Shown here: positions 15,615-25,105 of the stretch, in pieces
How the letters are laid out: every line of letters begins with the position of its first letter
Numbering within the stretch: position 1 is the first letter of the stretch
Origin: Candidatus Methylospira mobilis
GTDB lineage: Bacteria > Pseudomonadota > Gammaproteobacteria > Methylococcales > Methylococcaceae
Assembly: GCF_009498235.1 (NCBI RefSeq)
Contig: NZ_CP044205.1
Coordinates: forward strand, 1,623,501 to 1,687,500
Length of the DNA: 64,000 bases
Direction of reading: 5' to 3'
Translations under genes and position numbers: made by a program
The notes under the pieces: generated by a model
Databases searched by the model: none
Told to the model about the DNA's origin: nothing
What the model saw: the letters and a program-made list of their open reading frames with translations, nothing else

Positions 15615-16736
15615 ATGCGTAATATATGGCCGAGGCCGATTATGATAGTGCTGTTAAGCTGCTTTCTGTGGCTGCCCGGCATTACGCAGGCGCAACGTAT
15701 CAAAGACCTGGTTGACGTGCTGGGCGTTCGCGAAAACCAGTTGATCGGTTACGGTCTGGTGGTGGGGCTGGACGGCACCGGCGACCAGACCACGCAGACG
15801 CCGTTTACCACGCAATCCATCAATAATCTGCTCAAGCAATCCGGCGTTTATCTACCGGAAATCAGCAGCACCACCATGCGTCTCAAAAATGTGGCCGCAG
15901 TGATGATAACGGCGTCCATGCCTGCTTATGCCCAGATCGGGCAAGCGATCGACGTTACCGTATCCTCCATGGGCAATGCATCAAGTTTGCGCGGAGGAAC
16001 GCTGGTGATGACGCCGTTGAAGGGCGCGGACGGGCAAATCTACGCGGTGGCTCAGGGCAATGTATTGATAGGCGGCTATGGCACGAGTCAGGACGGCAAC
16101 TCGGTAAAGACCAACCAGCTGAATGCCGGCCTGATTTCCGACGGGGCCACCGTAGAACGACTGGTGCCTACCACGCTGGCCGAAGATGGCGTGATACGCT
16201 TGGAGTTGACCAATGCCGACTTTACTACCGCAAGCCGCGTCGTCAACGCCATTAATCAACATTTCGGGACGTCCACCGCATTCGCCCAGGACGAGCGGGT
16301 CATAACCGTGCGCGTACCCCAGAGCGCTTCGAATCAGGTTGCTTTTCTGGGTGAAATGGAAAATCTCGAGGTAAATCCCGGCCAAATTGCAGCCAAAGTG
16401 GTGTTGAATGCGCGCACCGGATCGGTGGTGATGAATCAGGTGGTCAGGCTCGATCCTTGCGCGATTTCGCATGGCGATTTGACGGTGGTGGTCACTTCTA
16501 CGCCGATTATCAGCCAGCCTGGCGCATTTTCGGACGGCAGGACCGTCGTGCGGCGTCAAACCCAGATTGGCGTTAACAGCCAGCCGGGCAAGGTGATGGA
16601 ACTGGATGGCGGTCCGACCTTGTCGGATGTGGTCGAGGCCTTGAATTCGATAGGCGCGACCCCGCAGGATCTGTTGTCCATACTGCAGGCGATGAAGGTG
16701 GCCGGCGCCTTGCACGCCGATTTGGAGATAATCTGA
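15615..16736 (+). CDS. flgI: flagellar P-ring protein FlgI
   Basis: FlgI forms the periplasmic P ring around the rod. A Sec signal peptide (residues 1-26, ending ITQAQ) precedes the classical RIKDLVDVLGVRENQLIGYG start. QTPFTTQSINNLL and the long conserved core follow, to the end DLLSILQAMKVAGALHADLEII. ATG 15615 has GAGGAG 5 bp upstream (15604-15609), better than the overlapping TTG at 15603. FlgA at the left end of the window is its chaperone. Confidence 0.97.
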   Translation: MRNIWPRPIMIVLLSCFLWLPGITQAQRIKDLVDVLGVRENQLIGYGLVVGLDGTGDQTTQTPFTTQSINNLLKQSGVYLPEISSTTMRLKNVAAVMITASMPAYAQIGQAIDVTVSSMGNASSLRGGTLVMTPLKGADGQIYAVAQGNVLIGGYGTSQDGNSVKTNQLNAGLISDGATVERLVPTTLAEDGVIRLELTNADFTTASRVVNAINQHFGTSTAFAQDERVITVRVPQSASNQVAFLGEMENLEVNPGQIAAKVVLNARTGSVVMNQVVRLDPCAISHGDLTVVVTSTPIISQPGAFSDGRTVVRRQTQIGVNSQPGKVMELDGGPTLSDVVEALNSIGATPQDLLSILQAMKVAGALHADLEII

Positions 16737-16738
16737 TC

Positions 16739-17611
16739 ATGATCAAGCAGACCGATATTGCCGGCGGAATGGCCCTTGATAGCCAGGGTTTGGACAAGTT
16801 GAAAGCGGCCGCAAAACAGAATTCGCCTCAGGCGCTTAGCGCTACCGCGCAGCAGATGGAGGGGGTATTCGTCAATATGATGATGAAGAGCATGCGTCAG
16901 GCAACGCCGCAGGGCGGATTGTTTCAAAATAATCAAACCCAGCAACTGTTTACCAGCATGCTTGATGCGCAGCTCAGCCAGAAAACCCATACCGGGCTGG
17001 CCGATATGATGATCAAGCAGATTGCGCGGCAGCGCGGCGATAATGTTAACGGCGGACACGATCCGGTTGCGGTGCAACTTAACCGGCTTGGCGGCATGGA
17101 CGCGACCGGGGACGGGGCCGATCTTCCGCAGAGCGCGGAAGAATTTTTCGCAAAACTGGCGCCGCATGCCGAAGAAGCGAGCCGGCGTACCGGCATACCC
17201 GTGCAGTTCATGCTGGGTCATGCAGCGTTGGAAAGCGGCTGGGGGAAAAGCGAAATACGATCTTCCGCAGGCAAGGCCAGTCATAACCTGTTCGGCATCA
17301 AGGCCGGTGCGAGCTGGAACGGCGGTACGGTCGATTGCATGACCACGGAATATGTCGATGGCGTGGCGCAAAAGCGGGTAGAGCGTTTCCGCTCGTATGA
17401 CAGTTATCAGGCGGCGTTCGAGGATTACGCCAATCTTTTGAAAAATAATCGCCGTTATCAGGGTGTGCTGGATAATGCCGGCGATGCGCACGGTTTCGCT
17501 TATGGATTGCAGCGCGCGGGATATGCAACCGACCCGGCTTACGGCGCCAAGCTGAAAAAAGTGATACAGCAGGCGATCAACGTCAATGCCGACAATACTT
17601 CCAAAGCCTGA
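16739..17611 (+). CDS. flgJ: rod cap and peptidoglycan hydrolase FlgJ
   Basis: FlgJ caps the growing rod and cuts peptidoglycan to let it through. The N-terminal rod-cap domain (about residues 1-100; QQMEGVFVNMMMKSMRQATP) is joined to a C-terminal GH73-type glucosaminidase domain. That domain has the catalytic-site motif ALESGWGKSEI and SHNLFGIKAG. The dual-domain layout is that of beta- and gammaproteobacteria. It starts 2 bp after the flgI stop. Confidence 0.96.
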   Translation: MIKQTDIAGGMALDSQGLDKLKAAAKQNSPQALSATAQQMEGVFVNMMMKSMRQATPQGGLFQNNQTQQLFTSMLDAQLSQKTHTGLADMMIKQIARQRGDNVNGGHDPVAVQLNRLGGMDATGDGADLPQSAEEFFAKLAPHAEEASRRTGIPVQFMLGHAALESGWGKSEIRSSAGKASHNLFGIKAGASWNGGTVDCMTTEYVDGVAQKRVERFRSYDSYQAAFEDYANLLKNNRRYQGVLDNAGDAHGFAYGLQRAGYATDPAYGAKLKKVIQQAINVNADNTSKA

Positions 17612-17619
17612 GCAATGAT

Positions 17620-17646
17620 TAAAGTTTTCGCCGCATTATCCGTAAG
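17620..17646 (+). promoter_or_regulatory. probable sigma-28 promoter of flgK-flgL
   Basis: The -35 box TAAAGTTT at 17620-17627 is a perfect match. An 11-bp spacer leads to TCCGTAAG at 17639-17646, which keeps CCG and one A of the GCCGATAA consensus. Its place between flgJ and flgK is where late, FliA-dependent transcription of hook-junction genes is expected. Confidence 0.65.
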
Positions 17647-17684
17647 TCCAATTATAGAACAGATTCGATATCAGGAGGTGTGAA

Positions 17685-20324
17685 ATGGGCTGGGATACTC
17701 TGAACATAGGTTTGAGCGGTTTGCAGGCGGCCCAGATAGGGCTTAATGTAACGGGCAACAATATTACCAATGCCTCCACGCCCGGTTATAGCCGTCAGCA
17801 AATTACCCAGGCCGGCGCCAGCACCGCGCTTTATAGTGGTGTGTATGGTACGCTGCAGATGGGTGTCGATGTTACCGGGGTGCAGCGCGTCTACAGCGCA
17901 GCCCTGGGGGCGCAGGTACGCCAGACTCAGGCGGCGTCAAGCGGCGTGAGCATTTACTCGACCCAGGTGCAGAATCTCGATAGCGTTCTGGCGAATACGA
18001 CGGGCGGAGTCGCGTCGGCTCTGACAAAGTTTGGCAGCACTCTGCAATCCCTGGCGGCCAGCCCGTCCAACACCGGCGTCCGGCAGGCGGCGATGTCCGC
18101 CGCGCAGGCTTTGGTCAACAGTTTTCAGTCGGCGAACACGCAGTTGTCGCAGATCAATAGCGGTGTTAATTCCCAGATACAGGATAGTGTCAACACCATC
18201 AACACCCTGGCGACCCAGATTGCCCAGGTGAACTCGGCGATTGCGCAGGTGGCGGGTTCCGGGGCAAGCAACACCCCCAACTCGCTGATGGACCAGCGCG
18301 ATCAACTGCTGCAAACATTAAGTGAGCAGGTAGGCGTCACCGTGAATACCGAAGCGGATGGGTCGATGGTCGACATTACCATAGGCAACGGCGTGCCGCT
18401 GGTTACCGGTACCCAGGCTACCCCGCTTAATGTGAGCTATGCCAACTCGCCCTCTCTTGCCGGTCAAACCCAGGCGGTGGTGCAGTTTCAGACGGCTACC
18501 GGCGGCACGCAAACGATAGTGGACGGCGCTATCGGCAGCGGAGGCACCCTCGGGGGCTTGCTGCAGTTCCGCAATGCATCGCTGAATCAGGCGCAAACCG
18601 CAATGGGGCAGATGGCGACGCAGATAGCGAACAGTTTCAATGCGCAGAATGCCTTGGGTCTGGATGCCAACAGCGCGCAGGGCGCGGCGATTTTCAGCGT
18701 CAGCGGCAATTCCCTGCAGCTGGCGACCAGCGATTCGAGCAAACTGGCGGCCGCCGCGCCGATAGTCACCGCAAGCTCGGGGGGGGCTATGTATAACGCC
18801 GCCATTGAAGGCGTTTCCGGCGTGACGGCGTCGGCGACTTCGGTGCAGGCGGCGCTTACGGCTGTGCAGGCCCAGGTTACGACGCCGAGTGCAGGAAATA
18901 TAACGAATGCGACTACCGCGGTTGCTGCGGCGGTGACGGCGGCGAATACTGCGTTGACCAATGTGACGGCCGCTGCCGCAGCATCTCCTCCCACGGCAAC
19001 GGCTGCTGACGTGACCGCCGCTACAGCGGCAAATACCGCTGTTTTGGCGATGTCAACCGCGATTAACGCCGCCACTGCAGTTCCTGCGACGGGAACCTGG
19101 GCCCAGGCATTGACAGCGGCGCAAACTGCGGCTACCGCCGCGAATGCCTCCACCAATACCGGGAGCGGCGCTATCAGCGCCGGCTCGGTAAGCACGGGCT
19201 ATTTCAACTCGGCAATCCCGACTACCGTTCCGCCGTCAACGTTGAAGCTGACTTTTACCTCCGCGACCACTTATACGGTGTCGGGTTCTCCGACTGCAAG
19301 CGACAATACCGGCGGACCCTATACCTACACACCCGGAGCGCCTGTTTCGTTGAACGGCGGCACCATCAGCTTTACCATCAGCGGCGCGCCGAACTCGGGC
19401 GACTCGTTTAACGTTACCCAAAATCTCAACGGCATAGCCGATGGCCGCAACGCCACCTTGCTGCAGAATATGCAAAGTTACGCTCCGGCTACGGCGGTCG
19501 GCGTTTCCACTACATCCGCCGCTGCGGCCATTGCGGCCAATGGCGCGGGCGTGGACCCGACTTACACCGGAACGCCGTTGCAGGCAGGGCAAAGTATCAA
19601 GCTGACGTATAATGCCAGCGGCGGTTTTGATGTGACCGATCCTTATGGCAACACCACTGCCAATGCCGTTACTTCCTACACCAGCGGTTCCGTTATCCGC
19701 GTAGATGGTTTGAGTTTTTCCATCACCGGCGGCCCGGTTGCGGGCGATACCTTTACGGTTACTGCGTCCGGCATACAGGCGCAGGCCGCCGCCGCCAATA
19801 CCGGCGGAGCGTCGGTTGCGGTCAATGGTTCGGGTATCGATCCGACTTATACCGGCGTGCCTTTACAAGCCGGGCAGGCGGTGCAGCTGGTGTATAACTC
19901 GGCGACTTCGAGTTTTACTGCGACCGGTCCGGACGGCAACCAGTCCATCATCGCTTATACCAGCGGTTCTCCCATTACAGTCGATGGCCTGAGTTTTACC
20001 ATCACCGGCGCCGGCGCTGCAGCGCCTAAGACCGGCGATACTTTTACCGTGGCGCCCAATGTCATATCCGGCAACAGTTATTCGGGCGGCTACTCAGCGC
20101 TGGTGAATCTGATCGGCAACACCACCAGCGTAATGGCCAGCAATAACACCGCGCAAAGCGCATTGCTGAGCAGTGCGCAAACGGCTCAGCAAAGCCAGTC
20201 CGGCGTCAACCTGGATGAGGAGGCCGCGCATTTGATCCAATATCAGCAGGCATATCAGGCATCAGCCAAGGTGATCACGATCGCTCAGCAAATGCTCGAT
20301 ACCCTGCTTGCGATACCCGCTTAA
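17685..20324 (+). CDS. flgK: hook-filament junction protein FlgK, enlarged
   Basis: FlgK (HAP1) joins hook and filament. N-terminal axial motif (NITNASTPGYSRQQI), the coiled-coil-rich D1 region and the C-terminal EEAAHLIQYQQAYQASAKVI are canonical. The middle is strongly expanded: 879 residues against about 550 in E. coli. Residues about 380-490 are an Ala/Thr-rich insert like the one in FlgE. After it come three related beta-rich units, each ending in a GDTFTV/GDSFNV turn (about 510-590, 625-705 and 715-795); the last two share DPTYTG-PLQAGQ. Shine-Dalgarno AGGAGGTG is strong. FlgN is its export chaperone. Confidence 0.95.
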   Translation: MGWDTLNIGLSGLQAAQIGLNVTGNNITNASTPGYSRQQITQAGASTALYSGVYGTLQMGVDVTGVQRVYSAALGAQVRQTQAASSGVSIYSTQVQNLDSVLANTTGGVASALTKFGSTLQSLAASPSNTGVRQAAMSAAQALVNSFQSANTQLSQINSGVNSQIQDSVNTINTLATQIAQVNSAIAQVAGSGASNTPNSLMDQRDQLLQTLSEQVGVTVNTEADGSMVDITIGNGVPLVTGTQATPLNVSYANSPSLAGQTQAVVQFQTATGGTQTIVDGAIGSGGTLGGLLQFRNASLNQAQTAMGQMATQIANSFNAQNALGLDANSAQGAAIFSVSGNSLQLATSDSSKLAAAAPIVTASSGGAMYNAAIEGVSGVTASATSVQAALTAVQAQVTTPSAGNITNATTAVAAAVTAANTALTNVTAAAAASPPTATAADVTAATAANTAVLAMSTAINAATAVPATGTWAQALTAAQTAATAANASTNTGSGAISAGSVSTGYFNSAIPTTVPPSTLKLTFTSATTYTVSGSPTASDNTGGPYTYTPGAPVSLNGGTISFTISGAPNSGDSFNVTQNLNGIADGRNATLLQNMQSYAPATAVGVSTTSAAAAIAANGAGVDPTYTGTPLQAGQSIKLTYNASGGFDVTDPYGNTTANAVTSYTSGSVIRVDGLSFSITGGPVAGDTFTVTASGIQAQAAAANTGGASVAVNGSGIDPTYTGVPLQAGQAVQLVYNSATSSFTATGPDGNQSIIAYTSGSPITVDGLSFTITGAGAAAPKTGDTFTVAPNVISGNSYSGGYSALVNLIGNTTSVMASNNTAQSALLSSAQTAQQSQSGVNLDEEAAHLIQYQQAYQASAKVITIAQQMLDTLLAIPA

Positions 20325-20338
20325 AGGAGGCTACTGCC

Positions 20339-21325
20339 ATGCGTATTACCAGTTCCATGATTTTTAATCAGAATGTCGTCCAGCTGAACACGCTGCAGTC
20401 GAGTCTGGCTGTCACGCAACAGGAGGTTTCGACCAGCAAGAAGGATCTGACCGGTCAGAATGCGACGCTAGCCTCGCAGGTGATGAACATCCAGCAGATG
20501 CAGGACATTAATACTCAATATACCAATAACCGGGTAAGCGCCCGCACCAGTTTGCAGCTGGTCGACGGTTCGCTGCAGAATGCGGCAAACGTATTGACCA
20601 GTCTTAGCACTCTGGTCGTTCGGGCGCAAAACGGCACCCTGGGCGACAGCGACCGCAGCGCGATTGGAGGGCAGGTTCAGGCTGATCTGACACAGTTGCT
20701 GACGATAGCGAATTCCACCGACGGCGCCGGTAATTACATATTTTCCGGCTATAAGTCGGGGACGCTGCCCTTTGTCCAGCAGACACCGGCTAACGCAGCA
20801 GGCAATGTTACCTATAACTATAACGGTGACCAGGGGCAGACCAGCGTGGAAGTATCCCAGGGCCAGCAGATGCCGACCAGTGTTGCCGGCAGTTCGGTGT
20901 TTGGTGCGTCCGGTTCTACCAACATTTTCAGCCAGTTGTCGGCGCTGGCAACGACGCTGAACTCTCCGATAGCAGGTTATCAGAGTCCCAACCTGACCGC
21001 CGCCCAGAACGCGGCGATGACAAGTGCGCAGCAAAGCGCCCAGTACGCCCAGGATCTGACTACGGCCAGCGCGGCTATCAGCCAGACCTTGGCCAATGTG
21101 ACCAATGCGAACGTCAAGGTAGGCGATAATGAGCAGCAATTAAACTCACTGGATACCCTGGGCGCGAATTTGACCATCAGCTATCAGCAGATGATGTCTT
21201 CAACAGGCGGTATTAATGAGGTGGAAGCGATTACGGAATTGAACCAGCAGCAACTGGCGCTGACCGCCGCTGAAAAATCGTTTGCCCAGGTCTCCAACTT
21301 ATCGCTATTCAATTACATTCAGTGA
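20339..21325 (+). CDS. flgL: hook-filament junction protein FlgL
   Basis: FlgL (HAP3) sits between FlgK and the first flagellin. The 328-residue protein starts MRITSSMIFNQNVVQLNTLQ and has the flagellin-like N- and C-terminal helices. The motif ANSTDGAGNYIFSGYKSGTLPF marks FlgL. The C-terminus (ELNQQQLALTAAEKSFAQVS) is normal. It is 14 bp after flgK with AGGAGG upstream, and is followed by a strong hairpin. Confidence 0.96.
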   Translation: MRITSSMIFNQNVVQLNTLQSSLAVTQQEVSTSKKDLTGQNATLASQVMNIQQMQDINTQYTNNRVSARTSLQLVDGSLQNAANVLTSLSTLVVRAQNGTLGDSDRSAIGGQVQADLTQLLTIANSTDGAGNYIFSGYKSGTLPFVQQTPANAAGNVTYNYNGDQGQTSVEVSQGQQMPTSVAGSSVFGASGSTNIFSQLSALATTLNSPIAGYQSPNLTAAQNAAMTSAQQSAQYAQDLTTASAAISQTLANVTNANVKVGDNEQQLNSLDTLGANLTISYQQMMSSTGGINEVEAITELNQQQLALTAAEKSFAQVSNLSLFNYIQ

Positions 21326-21393
21326 TGCTCCGGGTTTGGGTGGGTAAATCCATTCCGGATCGGGAGTTTTGAATAGTCATCTCAAAGGTATGG

Positions 21394-21433
21394 TTGCCGG
21401 TTTGTGCGAGCGAACCGGCAAGCCTTTTATCTT
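21394..21433 (+). terminator. terminator-like hairpin after flgL
   Basis: TTGCCGGTT (21394-21402) and AACCGGCAA (21413-21421) form a perfect 9-bp stem with a 10-nt loop, followed by a T-rich stretch (CCTTTTATCTTTATT). It lies between flgL and the chemotaxis genes. The T tract is interrupted, so termination may be partial. Confidence 0.65.
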
Positions 21434-21591
21434 TATTCTCTATATAATGAACTAGCTGCAGCCAATGTGAACAGGCGGTTCTTGACTGCTCTCCCTGTCT
21501 TCGATTATCGTTGTCATCGTTGATAACAGGTATTCAGCTGCGCGGCGCCTGCTTGGTGCTTTGTAAATTTTCCCTTATACTCGGACCGATA

Positions 21592-22137
21592 ATGAGTGTA
21601 GCTGTCAGAAGTGTGCTTTCCGATATTTCCGGGCAGGGTAAATATCACTTGCGCGAGGTGGAAGAGGATCTTGCCCAGACGCATCTGTTGTTGACTGAGG
21701 CCATCGGCAAGTTGGCGCTTAGTTTCGATGGCATCTGTCAAGCAGTTGCGATGCATCGCAAGATATTGGATGACCTGAAATGTGCGGGCATCGAAAACGT
21801 GGACGGTTGCGACGGAAAACAGGTTATGGCTTTGAGAGCGTTGAGCCAGGACTTGGCCCGGCATATCAGCGCCGCTGTCACCGGTCTGCAATTCGAGGAT
21901 ATGACCAGCCAGTTGATAGGCCGTATGCAAAAGCGCGTAGAGGGTATGCGTATCATGCTGGCCTTGCTGGAAGCTACGGATGCGCTGGAAAAGGAAAATG
22001 CGGAGTTTGTCGAGCAGGAGGTGGCGCTGCTGCAAATGAGTCAGCAAATCAGGGCTGAGAGTCAAAGAGTGGATGCCCAGCTTAGAAAAGCTGTAGGGCA
22101 AAAACATATGGAAAGTGGCGAAATCGAATTGTTCTGA
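21592..22137 (+). CDS. helical chemotaxis-associated protein with CheZ-like D-x-x-x-Q motif
   Basis: The 181-residue protein is predicted to be entirely alpha-helical and soluble. I do not recognise a named family with certainty. It stands 8 bp before cheY in the chemotaxis operon. Residues 101-108 read FEDMTSQL, which matches the CheZ active-site helix (FQDLTGQV in the CheZ of this window): Asp103 and Gln107 take the places of CheZ Asp143 and Gln147. It lacks the C-terminal CheY-binding peptide of CheZ. A CheY-P phosphatase or a CheY-binding helical bundle is a reasonable inference, not shown. Start is ATG 21592; upstream in-frame codons give an implausible extension. Confidence 0.7.
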   Translation: MSVAVRSVLSDISGQGKYHLREVEEDLAQTHLLLTEAIGKLALSFDGICQAVAMHRKILDDLKCAGIENVDGCDGKQVMALRALSQDLARHISAAVTGLQFEDMTSQLIGRMQKRVEGMRIMLALLEATDALEKENAEFVEQEVALLQMSQQIRAESQRVDAQLRKAVGQKHMESGEIELF

Positions 22138-22145
22138 ACCATCTA

Positions 22146-22547
22146 ATGGAGAGTCATACCTTGACAGTAATTACCAAGACTATCCTGGCAGTCGATGATT
22201 CACGATCATTGCGCCAAATGGTTACCTACAGTTTAGCAAGTGCCGGGTATGAAGTGACTGAGGCGGTGGATGGCCGGGATGGCTGGGAAAAGTCGCAAAT
22301 CCAAACTTTCAATCTGGTGTTGACCGACCAGAACATGCCTCAATTGGACGGGCTGGGGTTGATCCGTGCGCTACGGGCTACCGATGTGTACCGTACTACG
22401 CCGATCCTGATGCTTACCACCGAATCAAGCGATGAAATGAAAATGATGGGCAGACAGGCGGGCGCAACGGGGTGGCTGGTTAAACCGTTCGACCCTCAGA
22501 AATTGATCGACGTGGTCAAAAAAGTGATTGGTGATCCGAATGATTGA
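22146..22547 (+). CDS. cheY: response regulator CheY, first copy
   Basis: Single receiver domain of the CheY type. The acidic pocket (LAVDDSRS), the phosphoacceptor Asp in LVLTDQNMP, the switch Thr in MLTTESS and the Lys in LVKPFDP are all present. No output domain. It precedes cheA and may signal to the motor or act as a phosphate sink relative to the second CheY at 31.5 kb. ATG 22146 lacks a Shine-Dalgarno; GGAGAG at 22148-22153 is ideally placed for a TTG start at 22161 (MTVITKTILAVDDS), which may be the true start. Confidence 0.93.
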   Translation: MESHTLTVITKTILAVDDSRSLRQMVTYSLASAGYEVTEAVDGRDGWEKSQIQTFNLVLTDQNMPQLDGLGLIRALRATDVYRTTPILMLTTESSDEMKMMGRQAGATGWLVKPFDPQKLIDVVKKVIGDPND

Positions 22548-22583
22548 TCGCGATAATACCGGCATGAAAAAGGGGACGACGGC

Positions 22584-25091
22584 GTGTCGATAGATGTCAA
22601 TCAGTTTTTCCAGGTTTTTTTCGACGAATCCGAAGAACTGCTGGCGGATATGGAGAGCCTGTTGCTGTCTATCAACGTCGCGTCTCCCGACACGGAAGAA
22701 TGCAATGCCATTTTTCGCACTGCTCACTCGATCAAGGGTGGTGCCGCGACCTTCGGTTTGAAAGACATGGCGGAAGTCACGCATGTCATGGAGTCCTTGC
22801 TGGATAAAATACGCAAGGGCGACATGGTGCTGACTGCAGAGCATGTCGACGCCTTTTTGCAGGCCAAGGATATACTGCGCATGCAGTTGGACGGACATCG
22901 CCATAAGCAGCCCGTCGATCAGGAGGCCGCCGCCGATGTGCTGATGCTGTTGCGTGCGCTGTCGACTCACGATATCGTGGATATGGCGCCGACTGCTTCT
23001 TTTGCCGTCCAGGACGATGCTCCCCATCAGGAAGTAGACGGAAAATCCACTGCTTCAAACCAGCACAAGCACCGGTTTCGAATCGAGTTGCCGGAGACCC
23101 CGGAAGTTGATGTGAAGTCGCTGGGCGAAGAATTGGGCTTGATGGGGAGCATTACTCGCGACGCCTTGCTTGATGGTCGCGCGGTATTCATGCTCGATAC
23201 CGACGAAAAGCTTGACGATTTACTTGCCATCTGCGCATTTGTTCTGGACCCGGATCAGCTGAGAATCACTGATGCGTCATCAACCGGTGCGGGGGATATC
23301 GATGCGAAAAACCCTGCTGCCCACGCCGCAGTATCATCTGCTAACAATAAGGATGAGCGAAATAATGCATCTGTAGCAGGTGCTCAAAAATTTCTTATTA
23401 AGTTGCCGAAGATGCCGGAGCAGGATCTCGATGGCTTGATAAATGAACTGGGTATGCTGGGCAGCGTTCAACGTGAACCGCAAGCCGACGGGCATGGCGT
23501 TTTGCGTTTGGAAACAACCGAGCCCAGGGACGATGTATTGGCGATCTGTTCTTTTGCTGTCGACGATATTGGACAGGTGACCGTTTCCTTGGACGAAAAT
23601 CCGGCTGCGAAGTCAGCCGTCAGCAAGGCGGTAGTGGCTGAAGAAGATGATGGCTTCGGGCTGTTTGTACCGGTTAAACCCGCGCCCCAACCGGCCGTCA
23701 CGAAAGCGCCTGTTGCCGATATCGAGTTTTTCGAGCCGCCAGCCGCCGCGTCGCCGGAACCGGTTTCCGCTGCAGCGCCGGCCAAAAGCAAAGAAAAAGA
23801 AAAATCGGCGGTCGCTGCCGCGAAACCTGCTGCTGCACCGGCCAAAGAGGCGCCTGCGCGTGCAGGCGCTTCCGGCGGTGGCGGTAATCTCGAATCTTCG
23901 TCGATACGTGTCAATCTGGATAAGGTCGATCAGCTTATCAATCTTGTTGGCGAGCTGGTTATCACCCAGGCCATGATAGCCCAGCATGCGACCGGACTGG
24001 ATCAAACCGTGCATGAACGTATGGCCAACAGCCTGGCGACGCTGGCGCGCAATACGCGGGACCTTCAGGAAGCCGTCATGTCGATTCGCATGATGCCGAT
24101 GGATTTTGTGTTTTCACGCTTCCCCCGCATGGTAAGGGATTTGGCCAGCAAACTGGGTAAAAAAGTTGAACTGATTTCCAAGGGCGGCGCCACCGAGCTG
24201 GACAAGGGTTTGATCGAGCGTATTGTCGACCCGTTGACCCATCTGGTTCGCAACAGCATCGACCATGGCATAGAGGTGCCGGTTATACGTATTGCGGCGG
24301 GTAAACCCGAGACCGGACGGCTTACCTTGTCGGCGGCGCACGTCAGTGGAAATATTGTGGTTGAAGTCGTGGATGACGGCGCGGGGTTGAGCCGCGATCG
24401 CATCCTGAAAAAAGCGCGAGAAAGCGGATTGCCGGTAAGCGACGACATGCGCGACGAAGATGTATGGCAATTGATATTCGCACCCGGTTTTTCAACCGCT
24501 GAGGTCGTAACCGACGTCTCCGGTCGGGGGGTCGGCATGGATGTGGTAAAACGTAACATCCTGTCCATGGGTGGAAGCGTCGAGATACGTTCGCAACGCG
24601 GCCAGGGAACAACTATCGTCATATCGCTGCCGCTTACGCTGGCGATACTGGAAGGCATGTCGATACGCAGCGGCGACGAAGTATATATTCTTCCATTGGC
24701 CTCCGTGGTCGAGTCGTTGAAGCCCAGCGCCGACAATATTCGCGATGTCAGCGGCCAGGGGCAGGTATTGCGCGTGCGCGACGAATTTTTACCGCTGGTA
24801 TTTTTACACGAGCTGTTCAGCATACAGCCGCAGTGCAACTCGCTGTCCGAAGGTATTGCCGTGGTTCTGGAAGCAGACGGAAAAAAAGTCGCCTTGTTTG
24901 TCGATGGACTGGTCGGCCAACAACAGGTAGTGGTAAAGAACCTCGAATCGAATTATCGCAAGACGCGTGGTATTTCAGGTGCTACTATTCTCGGCGACGG
25001 AAGCGTTTCCCTGATTTTGGACATTGCATCACTGTTGCACGTCGGGGGACAAATGACGCGGAACTATGAACGTTCCATAACCATGCATTGA
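22584..25091 (+). CDS. cheA: chemotaxis histidine kinase CheA with two P2-like modules
   Basis: CheA phosphorylates CheY and CheB in response to receptors. Domain order: Hpt/P1 with the phospho-His in [14 protein letters not shown]; two related alpha/beta modules of about 70 residues (about 155-235 and 268-345) that share a LP-x(2)-P start, an LG-x-LGS/MGS core and [18 protein letters not shown]; a Pro/Ala linker; P3 dimerisation helices; the P4 ATPase with RNSIDHG, DDGAGLS and GRGVGMDVV; and a CheW-like P5 ending in [19 protein letters not shown] start at 22584 with AGGGGA upstream. 835 residues, larger than E. coli CheA because of the paired modules and linker. Confidence 0.96.
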   Translation: MSIDVNQFFQVFFDESEELLADMESLLLSINVASPDTEECNAIFRTAHSIKGGAATFGLKDMAEVTHVMESLLDKIRKGDMVLTAEHVDAFLQAKDILRMQLDGHRHKQPVDQEAAADVLMLLRALSTHDIVDMAPTASFAVQDDAPHQEVDGKSTASNQHKHRFRIELPETPEVDVKSLGEELGLMGSITRDALLDGRAVFMLDTDEKLDDLLAICAFVLDPDQLRITDASSTGAGDIDAKNPAAHAAVSSANNKDERNNASVAGAQKFLIKLPKMPEQDLDGLINELGMLGSVQREPQADGHGVLRLETTEPRDDVLAICSFAVDDIGQVTVSLDENPAAKSAVSKAVVAEEDDGFGLFVPVKPAPQPAVTKAPVADIEFFEPPAAASPEPVSAAAPAKSKEKEKSAVAAAKPAAAPAKEAPARAGASGGGGNLESSSIRVNLDKVDQLINLVGELVITQAMIAQHATGLDQTVHERMANSLATLARNTRDLQEAVMSIRMMPMDFVFSRFPRMVRDLASKLGKKVELISKGGATELDKGLIERIVDPLTHLVRNSIDHGIEVPVIRIAAGKPETGRLTLSAAHVSGNIVVEVVDDGAGLSRDRILKKARESGLPVSDDMRDEDVWQLIFAPGFSTAEVVTDVSGRGVGMDVVKRNILSMGGSVEIRSQRGQGTTIVISLPLTLAILEGMSIRSGDEVYILPLASVVESLKPSADNIRDVSGQGQVLRVRDEFLPLVFLHELFSIQPQCNSLSEGIAVVLEADGKKVALFVDGLVGQQQVVVKNLESNYRKTRGISGATILGDGSVSLILDIASLLHVGGQMTRNYERSITMH

Positions 25092-25105
25092 GAGTTTGCC
25101 GGATT

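Noticed and set aside
21570-21592. Sigma-28-like box (ACCGATAA) before the CheZ-like gene
   Set aside because: Spacing to the TAAATTTT box is 13 instead of 11, and the box overlaps the chosen start codon. Not strong enough to list.
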